DNA of 64,000 nt from UMGS1975 sp959600905 (GCA_959600905.1 CAUGNO010000007.1:1-64000), one strand, 5' to 3'; shown: positions 43,411 to 51,457, numbered from the stretch's first letter. Program-made: numbers and translations. The notes: generated by a model from the sequence alone, not told the origin.

Positions 43411-44118
43411 ATGAATATTGCTTTAATCATCGCCGGCGGCTCTGGCCAGAGAATGCAGTCTGAAATTCCAAAGCAGTTTATCAACGTGTACGATAAGCCC
43501 GTGCTGATCTATACGCTGGAGGCCTTTCAAAAGCATCCGGAGATTGATGCCATTGGCTTGGTCTGCATCGATGGATGGCATGAAACGGTTTGGGCATACG
43601 CCAGACAGTATAACATCACAAAGCTCAAGCACATCGTTTCCGGCGGCAAAACCGGGCAGGAATCCATTTGCAACGGCATCATGGAGATGGCAAAGCACTA
43701 TGGGGAAGCGGATCTGATTTCCATCCATGACGCCATCCGCCCGATGGTATCGGCCCATATCATCTCGGAGAACTTGGCGGTATGCCGCCGGTATGGGGGT
43801 GCCATCACCGCCATTTCCTGTGCAGAAGCTATGTTTTTCACCGAGGACAAAAGCGCTTCTACCCAGGCGGTGGATCGCGATAAGCTCATGCGTACCCAGA
43901 CGCCGCAGTGCTATCCGCTGGGCAAGCTGGTTTGGGCGCATCAGGAGGCGAAAAAGCGCGGCATCACCAATTCCGTGGCCACCTGCACGTTGATGTGCGA
44001 ATTGGGGGAAACCATCCATTTTTCCGCCGGCTCGGAGCGCAATGTCAAATTGACCACGCAGGACGACCTGGATATTTTCCGGGCGCTGCTTACAAACGAT
44101 CGGAGAATGGGGCAATGA
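43411..44118 (+). CDS. IspD/TarI-like cytidylyltransferase
   Basis: The 235-residue protein has the IspD-family nucleotidyltransferase fold: IALIIAGGSGQRMQSEIPKQF (in pieces: AGGSGQRM, PKQF), ISIHDAIRPMVS, and TQTPQCYPLGKLVWAH. Family members make CDP-methylerythritol (IspD) or CDP-ribitol (TarI). Here it is translationally coupled (ATGA) to an extended SDR epimerase gene, a pairing found in surface-polymer loci, so activation of a polyol or sugar phosphate by CTP for a surface glycan is more likely than isoprenoid synthesis. A TATAAT box lies at 43367-43372. The exact product is unknown. Confidence 0.82.
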   Translation: MNIALIIAGGSGQRMQSEIPKQFINVYDKPVLIYTLEAFQKHPEIDAIGLVCIDGWHETVWAYARQYNITKLKHIVSGGKTGQESICNGIMEMAKHYGEADLISIHDAIRPMVSAHIISENLAVCRRYGGAITAISCAEAMFFTEDKSASTQAVDRDKLMRTQTPQCYPLGKLVWAHQEAKKRGITNSVATCTLMCELGETIHFSAGSERNVKLTTQDDLDIFRALLTNDRRMGQ

Positions 44119-45176
44119 ATCGGTATCGCCACCCTGCCTACCTTGCCCAGCTAACAGCCGCCGTAGAAGATCCCGGCCTGCCTTGGGCGGCGCTTGCGGG
44201 CAAGCGCGTGCTCATCACCGGGGCTGCGGGCATGCTGGGTTCGTGTCTGGCAGATCTATTGATGGCGGCCAACCGGCAACGGCAGATCGGCGTGCATATC
44301 TATGCGCTGGGGCGCTCGGCCGAGCGCGGGCAGGCGCGCTTTGCCGATGCTTGGGAAAGCCCCTGGTTTACCTTTGTGGAACAGGATATCAACGCCGAGC
44401 TTGGCGCGCTGACGCAGCCTGTGGACTATATCGTACACGCCGCCAGCAATGCCGACCCTGTTTCCTTTGCCAAATACCCGGTGGAAACGCTGAAGGCAAA
44501 CTTTATGGGCACGGAGCGCCTCTTGTCCCTGGCAGGCCAATGGCACAGCCGGCTGCTGTTCGTCTCCTCCGGGGAAATGTACGGGCAGATGCCGGCAGGT
44601 GCGCCGCCGTTTGTGGAAACGGACTGCGGCACGGTAGACCATAGCAGCCCGCGTGCCTGCTACCCGGCCGGCAAACGCGCCGCCGAGGTGCTCTGCCAGG
44701 CCTACCGCCAGGAATACGGGGTGGACAGCATCATTGCCCGCCCCTGCCATCTGTATGGGCCGACGATGACAAGCAGCGACAGCCGGGCCATTGCCCAGTT
44801 TGTGCGCAATGCTGTGGCCCGGGCGCCCATCGTGCTGAAAAGCGAGGGCTTGCAGGACCGTACCTGGTGCTATGTAACGGACGCGGCTGCGGCGCTCTTG
44901 TTTATCCTTTTGCGCGGCCAGAGCGGGGAAGCGTATAACGTGGCGGACCCGCACAGCCGGGCCACCGTGCGCGCCATGGCGGAAAAAACAGCGGCAGCAG
45001 GCGGCACGCAGGTTGTTTTCGCCCAGCCGGATGCGGCGGAAAAGGCGGGGTTTACCCCCATCACCCATGCGGTGTTGAGCGCGGAAAAGCTTATGGCGCT
45101 GGGATGGGCGCCCGGCGTCCGGCTTGAAGAAGGCCTGAGCGCCACGGTTCGCATCCTGCGGGAGGAAATAGGCTGA
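44115..45176 (+). CDS. Extended SDR NAD-dependent epimerase/dehydratase
   Basis: The 353-residue protein is an extended SDR. The NAD-binding motif is RVLITGAAGMLGS (about 30-42), the Ser is in FVSSGEMYG and the catalytic Tyr-x3-Lys is in YPAGKRAAE. It resembles sugar-nucleotide epimerases of the UDP-glucose 4-epimerase superfamily. It overlaps the cytidylyltransferase stop by 4 bases, so the two act in one pathway, perhaps reshaping a CDP- or nucleotide-linked sugar. It is not the zinc-dependent TarJ type. The substrate is unknown. Confidence 0.85.
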   Translation: MNRYRHPAYLAQLTAAVEDPGLPWAALAGKRVLITGAAGMLGSCLADLLMAANRQRQIGVHIYALGRSAERGQARFADAWESPWFTFVEQDINAELGALTQPVDYIVHAASNADPVSFAKYPVETLKANFMGTERLLSLAGQWHSRLLFVSSGEMYGQMPAGAPPFVETDCGTVDHSSPRACYPAGKRAAEVLCQAYRQEYGVDSIIARPCHLYGPTMTSSDSRAIAQFVRNAVARAPIVLKSEGLQDRTWCYVTDAAAALLFILLRGQSGEAYNVADPHSRATVRAMAEKTAAAGGTQVVFAQPDAAEKAGFTPITHAVLSAEKLMALGWAPGVRLEEGLSATVRILREEIG

Positions 45177-45182
45177 CAGCAT

Positions 45183-45214
45183 AAAAAAAGAGAAGCAAGC
45201 GCTTCTCTTTTTTT
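45183..45214. terminator. Bidirectional terminator between epimerase and collagen-like gene
   Basis: The hairpin AAAAAGAGAAGC-AAGC-GCTTCTCTTTTT has A/T-runs on both sides. It ends both convergent genes. Confidence 0.85.
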
Positions 45215-45233
45215 GCTTTTCTGAAAGCTAGCG

Positions 45234-46175
45234 TTAGCTGTGCTTTGGCCCTGTTGGCCCGGTCGGCCCTGTGGCGCCGCGGCTGCCCGTCGGCCCAGTC
45301 GGCCCCGTTGCGCCAGTTGCGCCTGTAGCCCCGGTAGCACCTGTTGCACCCTTTGTGCCCGTAGCGCCCGTTGCGCCTGTCGGCCCTGTGGGGCCGGGCA
45401 GGCCATCCGCGCCGTCATTGCCGGGGATACCGGCAAAGCCTTGGGCGCCGGTGGGTCCTGTTACGCCATCGACACCATCGATACCGTCAGCCCCATCGGA
45501 TCCTGTTGGCCCGGTCGGCCCTGTGGCGCCGCGGCTGCCCGTCGGCCCAGTCGGCCCGGTAACACCGGTTGCACCCGTCGGCCCAGTCGGCCCGGTAACA
45601 CCGGTTGCACCCGTAGGCCCGGTCGGCCCGGTAACACCGGCAGCACCCGTAGGCCCAGTCGGCCCGGTAACACCGGCAGCACCCGTAGGCCCAGTCGGCC
45701 CAGTAGCGCCGGTAGCGCCCGTAGGCCCAGTCGGCCCAGTAGCGCCGGTAGCGCCGCGCGGGATGACGAAGTTTAAGATAGGCGTTAAGGGATTGCCCGT
45801 AATGGTCACGGAGGCGGGTACGCCCGGCTCAGCGGTGATAACCTCTCCGATCGAAAATACGGGAGAAGCGCCGGCGGCACCCGTAGGCCCGGTCGGCCCA
45901 GTAGCCCCAGTAGCCCCTGTAGCGCCCGTGGCGCCTGTCGGCCCTGTTGGGCCTGTCACACCCGTGGCGCCGGTTGCGCCTGTAATGCCGTTGGAAGGCC
46001 CGGTTGGCCCAGTGGGTCCGGTAGGGCCGGTAGGCCCGGTGATGCAGCGGGGGCCCGGCGGGGGCGGGCAGCAAAAGCAGCATCCATCGCCATAAAAGTT
46101 GCCAGCGCTGACCATACGGCCGCAGCGCGGGCAACGGTATTGACCTCGTTGTTGGAAGATTGGCATTGAATTCAC
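45234..46175 (-). CDS. Collagen-like Gly-X-Thr repeat protein
   Basis: The 313-residue protein starts with a Cys-rich segment (YRCPRCGRMVSAGN ... GCCFCCPPPPGP) that looks like a small metal-binding knuckle. Two long collagen-like tracts follow (about 47-107 and 150-312), built from GPT, GAT, GVT triplets. An interruption at about 108-140 (SIGEVITAEPGVPASVTITG, then PLTPILNFVIPRG) is a known spacer of collagen-like and tail-fibre proteins. No classical signal peptide is visible, as in exosporium collagen-like proteins. Thr-rich triplets are typical O-glycosylation sites. A facing glycosyltransferase gene lies 113 bases away. Start is GTG 46175 or ATG 46166. Confidence 0.9.
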   Translation of the reverse strand: MNSMPIFQQRGQYRCPRCGRMVSAGNFYGDGCCFCCPPPPGPRCITGPTGPTGPTGPTGPSNGITGATGATGVTGPTGPTGATGATGATGATGPTGPTGAAGASPVFSIGEVITAEPGVPASVTITGNPLTPILNFVIPRGATGATGPTGPTGATGATGPTGPTGAAGVTGPTGPTGAAGVTGPTGPTGATGVTGPTGPTGATGVTGPTGPTGSRGATGPTGPTGSDGADGIDGVDGVTGPTGAQGFAGIPGNDGADGLPGPTGPTGATGATGTKGATGATGATGATGATGPTGPTGSRGATGPTGPTGPKHS

Positions 46176-46288
46176 CCATTCCTTTCCTTTTGTGTGAAGA
46201 CATCTGTCTCCTTTTCATACTATGCAAAGGGGGCGGTGTTCGTGTGAGCGCGGCGCTGCCATACACCAAGCGAAAGGAAGGTTTTGAA

Positions 46289-47398
46289 ATGCATACGCTG
46301 AGCGTTTGTATGATTGTAAAAAATGAAGAGGAGGTGTTGTCGCGCTGCCTGGCCTCGGCCGTTCAGTTTGCCGATGAGGTGGTCGTTGTAGATACCGGTT
46401 CTGTGGATAAAACCAAGCAGATTGCGCGGCAGTATACGGAGAAGGTGTATGATTTTGCCTGGCAGGATGATTTTGCCAAGGCGCGCAACTTTGCCTTTTC
46501 CAAAGGCACCTGCGACTATCTCATGTGGCTGGATGCCGACGACGTTGTAACGCCGGAAAACGTCGAGCGCATCCGGGAATTAAAGCGCACGATGGACGGG
46601 GCGGTGGATCTGGTGATGATGCAGTACCGCGTTGCCTTTGATGCGGCAGGCCACCCTACCTTTGCCTACGAGCGGGAGCGCATCGTAAAGCGCAGCGCAG
46701 GCTTTGTGTGGGAGGGTGCGGTGCACGAGGTCATTGCCCCGGCCGGGCGCATTCTGCATAGCGATATTGCCATTGAGCATCGAAAGGAAAAGCCCGGAGA
46801 CCCGGACCGCAACCTGCGCATCTACCAGGCCATGGTGGATCGCGGCGAAGCGTTGGAGCCGCGGGCGCAGTATTATTACGCCCGCGAGCTGTATTACCAT
46901 GCCGCCTACCAGCAAGCCGCCGATGTGTTCGAGGCTTTCCTGGCAGAGGGCCGGGGCTGGGTGGAAAACAACATTGGCGCCTGCCAGGATCTATCGTTGT
47001 GCTATCATCAGCTGGGCAAGGATGAAAAGGCGCTGCAGGCGCTGCTGAGGAGCTTTGTATACGATGCCCCGCGGGCGGAGACCTGCTGTGAATTGGGCCA
47101 CTTGTTTTACCAAAGGCGCATGTTTGAAACGGCGGCGTTTTGGTATCAAACGGCGCTGGCCCGCCCGATGGACCTAACGCGCGGCTTTGTGCAGCCGGAT
47201 TGCTACGGCTATATCCCGTATATCCAGCTTTGCCTGTGTTACGATGCTATGGGGCAATGGGAAAAGGCGGCCGCCTACAATGAAAAGGCCGCCGCCTATA
47301 AGCCGGACGACGCATCCGTGGCCTACAACCGCGCGTATTTTGCGCAAAAACGGGCGGAAAACGCCCTGGCGCAGCGCAGCGCGAAAGAATCGGTATGA
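46289..47398 (+). CDS. GT2 glycosyltransferase with TPR tail
   Basis: The 369-residue protein has an N-terminal GT2 domain (LSVCMIVKNEEEVLSRCL, VVVDTGSVDKTKQIA, WLDADDVV with the DXD) and a C-terminal run of TPR-like helices (AQYYYARELYYHAAYQQAADVF and similar units up to residue 355). The SunS/glycopeptide-type arrangement suggests protein glycosylation. It is divergent from the collagen-like gene with a 113-base promoter region, so it may glycosylate that protein's Thr-rich repeats. The ATG at 46289 follows AAAGGAAGG; an earlier start at 46160 overlaps the collagen gene. Confidence 0.85.
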   Translation: MHTLSVCMIVKNEEEVLSRCLASAVQFADEVVVVDTGSVDKTKQIARQYTEKVYDFAWQDDFAKARNFAFSKGTCDYLMWLDADDVVTPENVERIRELKRTMDGAVDLVMMQYRVAFDAAGHPTFAYERERIVKRSAGFVWEGAVHEVIAPAGRILHSDIAIEHRKEKPGDPDRNLRIYQAMVDRGEALEPRAQYYYARELYYHAAYQQAADVFEAFLAEGRGWVENNIGACQDLSLCYHQLGKDEKALQALLRSFVYDAPRAETCCELGHLFYQRRMFETAAFWYQTALARPMDLTRGFVQPDCYGYIPYIQLCLCYDAMGQWEKAAAYNEKAAAYKPDDASVAYNRAYFAQKRAENALAQRSAKESV

Positions 47399-47441
47399 GC
47401 CGAAGCAGAACAGGCCACACTAGAGCGGGAAGGAGGAAATC

Positions 47442-47645
47442 ATGATGGATGATTCTAAGAAAAAAGACGACTACAACGTCGAATTTGCCGATGAATTCAC
47501 CGACGACCTGTTTTCCGTGGCTTCCGCCACAGAATGTACCGGCCTTTGTTATGCGCCCCCGCTCGATGATGCGGAAGTGGAATCGTATACCGATGTGTAT
47601 GAGATTCCGCTGAAAAAGGATACGCTGCAAACAACAAAACGCTGA
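47442..47645 (+). CDS. Small acidic protein of unknown function
   Basis: The 67-residue product is acidic (MMDDSKKKDD start) with the motif FADEFTDDLFSV, two Cys (TECTGLCYAPP) and YTDVYEIPLKKD. No family is recognised. It follows the GT2-TPR gene by 43 bases (GGAGG at proper distance) and ends at a terminator, so it is likely cotranscribed with that gene. Two Cys in C-x3-C spacing could bind metal or form a disulphide. Confidence 0.7.
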   Translation: MMDDSKKKDDYNVEFADEFTDDLFSVASATECTGLCYAPPLDDAEVESYTDVYEIPLKKDTLQTTKR

Positions 47646-47661
47646 GCATTTTGCGCGGAAC

Positions 47662-47686
47662 AAAGCCCCCGCCCGGGGGCTTTTTC
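47662..47686 (+). terminator. Terminator of the glycosyltransferase unit
   Basis: The hairpin AAAGCCCCC-GC-CCGGGGGC-type stem with T5 lies 16 bases after the small protein gene. Confidence 0.8.
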
Positions 47687-47779
47687 TATGCAGAAAAACG
47701 GGAAGGCCGGAGCGCTCCCCGCCCCTTTTGGATGCAATCTATGCAAACGGATTTGCGGCGGCCTGCCTATACGGCGCAA

Positions 47780-47812
47780 GAAAAAAGAGCCTATCCCTCA
47801 GAATAGGCCCTT
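47780..47812 (-). terminator. Terminator of the YeiH gene
   Basis: On the minus strand the hairpin GGGCCTATTC-TGAGG-GATAGGCTC followed by T6 lies about 30 bases after the stop codon of the permease gene. Confidence 0.7.
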
Positions 47813-47839
47813 TGGAAGGACAATGGCTGGGCACAGCGC

Positions 47840-48847
47840 TTACCAGATGCCCAAAACCGTCTGCATGCCCAGGCTGACCGCCGCGATGGCCACCCAGCAG
47901 CAAAAGCCGGTTAAAATTGGCTTTCCGCCCGTCTTGACGAGCTGCACGATGTTGGTATTCATCCCCACGGCCGCCATGGCCATGATGATGAGAAATTTGC
48001 TCAGATCCTTCAGCGGGCCGGTCACGCTGGCCGGCAGCTGGCATACGGTCGTGATGACGGCGGCCAGCACGAAGAAGAGCACGAAAAAGGGAAAAATCTT
48101 TTTCAGGCTGATTTTGGCGCCGTCCTCCTGCTTGGCCTGGCGGGTGCGGAAAAGCGCCAGCGCCAGCGTAATGGGGATGATGGCCAGTGTGCGCGTCAGC
48201 TTGACGATGGTGGCGGCGTCCAGAGTATTGGAGCCATGGATGCCGTCCCAAGCGGCGGCCGCCGCCGTTACGGAGGAGGTATCGTTGATGGCGGTGCCGG
48301 CAAACAGGCCAAAGCCGGTGTCCGAAAGCCCCAAAAGCCCGCCCAGCGTCGGGAAGATGAGCGCGGCTAAAATGTTGAATAGAAAAATCACGGAAATGGA
48401 TTGCGCCACTTCCTCGTCGCTTGCCTGGATCACGGGCGCCGTGGCCGCGATGGCAGAGCCGCCGCAGATAGACGAGCCCACGCCGATCAAAATGGCGCTG
48501 TTCTTTTTCAAACGCAGCGCCTTATATAGCACAAAAGCCACGATAAGCGAAATGGAGATGGTGGAAAGGATGATGGGCAGCGACTGCTTTCCCTTGGCCA
48601 AGATCTCGGAAAGATTCATGCCAAAGCCAAGCAGCACCACCGCATATTGCAATACTTTTTTAGAGGTAAAGGTGACCCCGCTGCGGCACCAATCCTTGCG
48701 GGGCATCAAAAGCGTGATGACCATGCCGATGAGGATGGCAAACACAGGGCCGCCCACCACCGGCAGCCATTGCCCCAGCGCCCAGGCGGGCAGCGCAATG
48801 AGAAGGCATAGCGCAATGCCGGGCGCAGTCCGTTTGATCGTTTCCAT
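47840..48847 (-). CDS. YeiH/UPF0324 family membrane protein
   Basis: The 335-residue membrane protein has about ten helices and the family motifs AILIGVGSSICGGSAIAATAPVI (in pieces: VGSSICGGSAIAA), AVLLGFGMNL and AINDTSSVTAAAAAWD. YeiH-type proteins are annotated as putative sulfate exporters, on limited evidence. It is divergent from a LysR regulator gene, the classic arrangement for regulated transporters, with a palindromic AT-rich region between. Confidence 0.9.
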   Translation of the reverse strand: METIKRTAPGIALCLLIALPAWALGQWLPVVGGPVFAILIGMVITLLMPRKDWCRSGVTFTSKKVLQYAVVLLGFGMNLSEILAKGKQSLPIILSTISISLIVAFVLYKALRLKKNSAILIGVGSSICGGSAIAATAPVIQASDEEVAQSISVIFLFNILAALIFPTLGGLLGLSDTGFGLFAGTAINDTSSVTAAAAAWDGIHGSNTLDAATIVKLTRTLAIIPITLALALFRTRQAKQEDGAKISLKKIFPFFVLFFVLAAVITTVCQLPASVTGPLKDLSKFLIIMAMAAVGMNTNIVQLVKTGGKPILTGFCCWVAIAAVSLGMQTVLGIW

Positions 48848-48938
48848 ATCGCGTTCACAGCCTTTCTAAAACCTCGGGCAGCAGGGAAAAATGCCCAATT
48901 CTGTCTGCCAGTATAGCAGAGAAAATCGATAAATAAAA

Positions 48939-48974
48939 ATAATATATATTTATAAAATTATAAGAATATATTAT
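48939..48974. promoter_or_regulatory. AT-rich inverted repeat between yeiH and LysR genes
   Basis: Arms ATAATATAT (48939-48947) and ATATATTAT (48966-48974) form a 9-base inverted repeat in the 148-base divergent region, which is far richer in A+T than its surroundings. LysR proteins bind such dyads to control themselves and the neighbouring gene. Part of it probably overlaps the promoters. Confidence 0.4.
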
Positions 48975-48995
48975 GATTATGGCGGAGGGATCGCC

Positions 48996-49880
48996 ATGCT
49001 GGATTATCGCATCGAAAGCTTTTTAATGGTATGCAGAACCATGAGCATCACCAGGGCAGCCGAAGCGCTGCATATCACACAGCCCGCTGTTTCCCAGCAC
49101 ATCAAGGCGCTGGAAAAGCAATACGGCGCGGCTCTTTTTTCCTACCGGGGCAAAAAGCTGGCGCTGACCCAGGCGGGGCGCATGCTGTGCCAGGCGGCCC
49201 GTACCATGCGGCAGGATGCGGCGCAGCTGCAAAAACGCATCGCTTCTTTGGGCGGAGAACAGCCCGTGCTGCGCTTTGGCGCTACGCTGACCGTTGGCGA
49301 ATATGCGATGCCGCCGGTATTGGCGCGCTACCTAAAGCAGCACCCGGATGCGCAGATTGCCATGCATGTGGCGGATACAGAGCAGCTGCTCCGCGCCCTG
49401 GATGACGGCGCCATCGACTTTGCCATCGTAGAGGGCGCGTTTTCCCAGAGCGTATACGATTCGCTGCTGTTTTGTACAGAGCGCTTTCTGCCGGTCTGCG
49501 GCGCTGCCTATCCGCTGCCGGCAGCCGTGCGCAGCATCCACGACCTGCTGGCAGAGCGCCTGCTTGTGCGCGAACAGGGCTCCGGCACCCGCCATATCCT
49601 GGAGCACTATCTGGAGGGGAAAAACCTGGCCATCCAGGATTTTGCATGCCGCGTGGAGGCCAGCAGCCTGACCGCCCTCAAAGCCCTTGCCAAAGCGGGC
49701 TGCGGCATTACCTTTTTGTATGAAACCGCCGTCAGGGAGGAGCTGGCGCAGGGCGCCCTGCGTGCCATCCCCCTTGTGGATTTTGACGTCCGGCACGATT
49801 TTTCCTTTCTTTGGCGCCGCGGCAGCCAGTTTGCCGAGCAGTATAAGGAGATTTACCGGGATTTCGTGCGTACTATATAG
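48996..49880 (+). CDS. LysR-family transcriptional regulator
   Basis: The 294-residue protein has an N-terminal winged helix-turn-helix typical of LysR (SITRAAEALHITQPAVSQHIKALEKQYG in short pieces: AAEALHITQ, QHIKALEKQ) and a C-terminal ligand-binding domain with two alpha/beta lobes. It is divergent from a YeiH-type permease gene, so it should control it in response to a small molecule, perhaps a sulfur compound (inference from the YeiE/YeiH pair). Ribosome site GGAGGG is 6-7 bases before ATG. Confidence 0.92.
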   Translation: MLDYRIESFLMVCRTMSITRAAEALHITQPAVSQHIKALEKQYGAALFSYRGKKLALTQAGRMLCQAARTMRQDAAQLQKRIASLGGEQPVLRFGATLTVGEYAMPPVLARYLKQHPDAQIAMHVADTEQLLRALDDGAIDFAIVEGAFSQSVYDSLLFCTERFLPVCGAAYPLPAAVRSIHDLLAERLLVREQGSGTRHILEHYLEGKNLAIQDFACRVEASSLTALKALAKAGCGITFLYETAVREELAQGALRAIPLVDFDVRHDFSFLWRRGSQFAEQYKEIYRDFVRTI

Positions 49881-50036
49881 GCTCTTATCCATTCGGCTTT
49901 ATTTGGCTGAAAAATAGATTGACACTATTATGTTTCTATGTAACAATTTAATTACCAAGAGATGGAAAGGCGTGATTCCGATGCGCTGGATCAAAGGAGG
50001 AGACAGGGAACCAAAAAGACGCGGAGATTTTGACAG

Positions 50037-50543
50037 ATGAAAAAATATAGATATGTTGGTTTGTTGCTTGCTGTTGTGATGTCTGTGTTTGTTTTCTCTG
50101 GAACGGCGTTTGCCGTGCCGGATGAGAATACGCAGTGGCTTATGGAATTGATCGATAGGTCAGTTGACCCGGCGGAGAAAGCAGAGCTGGAAACTCTTCT
50201 AGAGGATATTCAAAGCGGAGAAGCGAGATGGATAGAAGTACAGCCCGAGAATAAGATCCGTACACAAAGGAGAGATTCTATCCGCAGGTACAGCGATCCT
50301 ATCACAAAGCCGGGTTATACAGTCGGCACGTTTCAGTTGAAGCTTGGCTTTACGGATGCGGGCGCTTATATAGGGGTTGCAGATTATTGGCATACAAAAG
50401 CAGCCTCTGTTACGGTGCTTACCATGAAACGCTGCGGCTTTGCTGAATACCCTGCGAATCAAGCAGTTCGGGCTGTAGAGGAGTACCACTTAGAGGCGGC
50501 CCAGATCCGTGACTTTATAGAAACGGATACTTTCTACTACTAA
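50037..50543 (+). CDS. Secreted protein of unknown function
   Basis: The 168-residue product has a signal peptide ending near GTAFAVPDE (about residue 27) and no known domain. Visible features are an acidic helix (VDPAEKAELETLLEDIQ) and basic IRTQRRDSIRR. Base composition and codon use are clearly more A+T-rich than neighbours (many ATA, AGA, TTG codons), which hints at transfer. A TTGACA box at 49919-49924 lies upstream. It precedes a lipoprotein gene by 13 bases, so they are probably cotranscribed. Confidence 0.75.
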   Translation: MKKYRYVGLLLAVVMSVFVFSGTAFAVPDENTQWLMELIDRSVDPAEKAELETLLEDIQSGEARWIEVQPENKIRTQRRDSIRRYSDPITKPGYTVGTFQLKLGFTDAGAYIGVADYWHTKAASVTVLTMKRCGFAEYPANQAVRAVEEYHLEAAQIRDFIETDTFYY

Positions 50544-50556
50544 GAGAGGAAAGAAA

Positions 50557-51180
50557 ATGAACCGTCATCCTTTCAGAGCCATCTGTGCTGTGGCTGTATC
50601 TGCCTTTGCGCTTCTCGCCGTCTGCGGCTGTGCCGCCCGGCCGGAGGAGGCGCTGAACCAGGCGCTGGAGGCGCTCAACGCGCAGCAGGCAGGGCAGTTT
50701 TGGATCTTGAACCTGTCCGAGGACGGCGAATCGCTGTCCGCCGCCGTGGATTATGCGTTTGAAAACGGAGCGCCCTGTTTTACCCATCAGGGATGGGACG
50801 CCGAAGGCGTCCAAAGCGAAACGCGATACCAAGACGGCAAGCTGATCCTCCCGGAAGGAGAGCTTCCGGAAACGGTGCTGGAAAATACCACCCAATACCG
50901 CACGCTGTCCGAAATGGCAGGGGTGGATCTTGCGCCGTTGCAAAAGGGCGAAATACAGGCCATCATGTGCGAGCCGGGCGAAAACGGCAGCCGGGTCTAT
51001 TCTGTGGAGATGAAGCGAGCCGTTGTCACAGAGCAGGCGCCGTATGCTTCGGTATGGGGTGCCAAATACCGCCGGTATGTTGTGGATGGCGGCGGCCATG
51101 TGGTGCGCGTGGACGTGGGCAGCGGCGGGCCGTATGCCATGGCGGCCGTATTTGCGCCATATACAGATGAAAATAAATAA
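50557..51180 (+). CDS. Lipoprotein of unknown function
   Basis: The 207-residue product has a lipobox (FALLAVCGCAARP, Cys at about 24-26) and then a soluble domain with no recognised family. It has an opening helix EEALNQALEALNAQQAGQF and a C-terminal VVDGGGHVVRVDVGSGGPYAM beta segment. It follows the secreted protein gene and ends at a perfect terminator. AGAGAGGAAAG precedes the ATG. Function unknown. Confidence 0.75.
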   Translation: MNRHPFRAICAVAVSAFALLAVCGCAARPEEALNQALEALNAQQAGQFWILNLSEDGESLSAAVDYAFENGAPCFTHQGWDAEGVQSETRYQDGKLILPEGELPETVLENTTQYRTLSEMAGVDLAPLQKGEIQAIMCEPGENGSRVYSVEMKRAVVTEQAPYASVWGAKYRRYVVDGGGHVVRVDVGSGGPYAMAAVFAPYTDENK

Positions 51181-51216
51181 CAAAAGACCCGAAACCATAC
51201 AGTTTCGGGTCTTTTG
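51181..51216 (+). terminator. Terminator after the lipoprotein gene
   Basis: A perfect 15-base-pair hairpin CAAAAGACCCGAAAC/GTTTCGGGTCTTTTG with a 6-base loop starts one base after the stop codon. Confidence 0.95.
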
Positions 51217-51240
51217 TGTCCAAGCCATATGAAAAAGATA

Positions 51241-51360
51241 TTTTTGGCTTTTCGGAGGTGGGAGTTGAACTCTCGTAACTCGCAAAAAGTTGGCAGCGAC
51301 AGCGAGCCGTCGTGAGGGCGTTTACAACCAAACAGGCGAGCCGAGCGTGACTTTTTGCGA
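51241..51360. repeat. Decayed tRNA-like 3' segment and hairpin element
   Basis: The plus strand at 51252-51276 (TCGGAGGTGGGAGTTGAACTCTCG) resembles the reverse complement of a tRNA acceptor and T-arm, but the T-stem is mispaired and no anticodon arm follows. Next to it, CGCAAAAAGT (51281-51290) and ACTTTTTGCG (51350-51359) form a perfect 10-base inverted repeat. No gene is found here. This could be a decayed tRNA or a remnant of an integrated element. Confidence 0.45.
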
Positions 51361-51397
51361 AATTTGCGAAAAAGGAGGGGCAGGGGAGCGGGCGGAT

Positions 51398-51457
51398 GAC
51401 TTATTTTTTGTCTGTGACAAAAAATAAGTCGGAGCAAAGTCCGCTTTGCTCCGACTT
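51398..51457. terminator. Two overlapping perfect hairpins, including the tRNA-Arg terminator
   Basis: Hairpin 1 has 15-base perfect arms GACTTATTTTTTGTC (51398-51412) and GACAAAAAATAAGTC (51416-51430). Hairpin 2 has 14-base perfect arms AAGTCGGAGCAAAG (51426-51439) and CTTTGCTCCGACTT (51444-51457) and, on the minus strand, is followed by TATTTTTT; it is the terminator of tRNA-Arg. The two share AAGTC (51426-51430), so only one can form at a time. Confidence 0.75.

Noticed and set aside
45271..46060. Repeat array at 45.3-46.0 kb considered as CRISPR
   Set aside because: The repeats are 9-base coding triplet units with no spacers of constant length and no cas genes; they encode Gly-X-Thr collagen triplets.
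45271..46095. 274-codon frame opposite the collagen-like gene
   Set aside because: It is the mirror image of the GPT/GAT repeats (PVGPVGPV translation) and has no own ribosome binding site. The collagen-like reading on the minus strand has the Cys-rich start and the known spacer.
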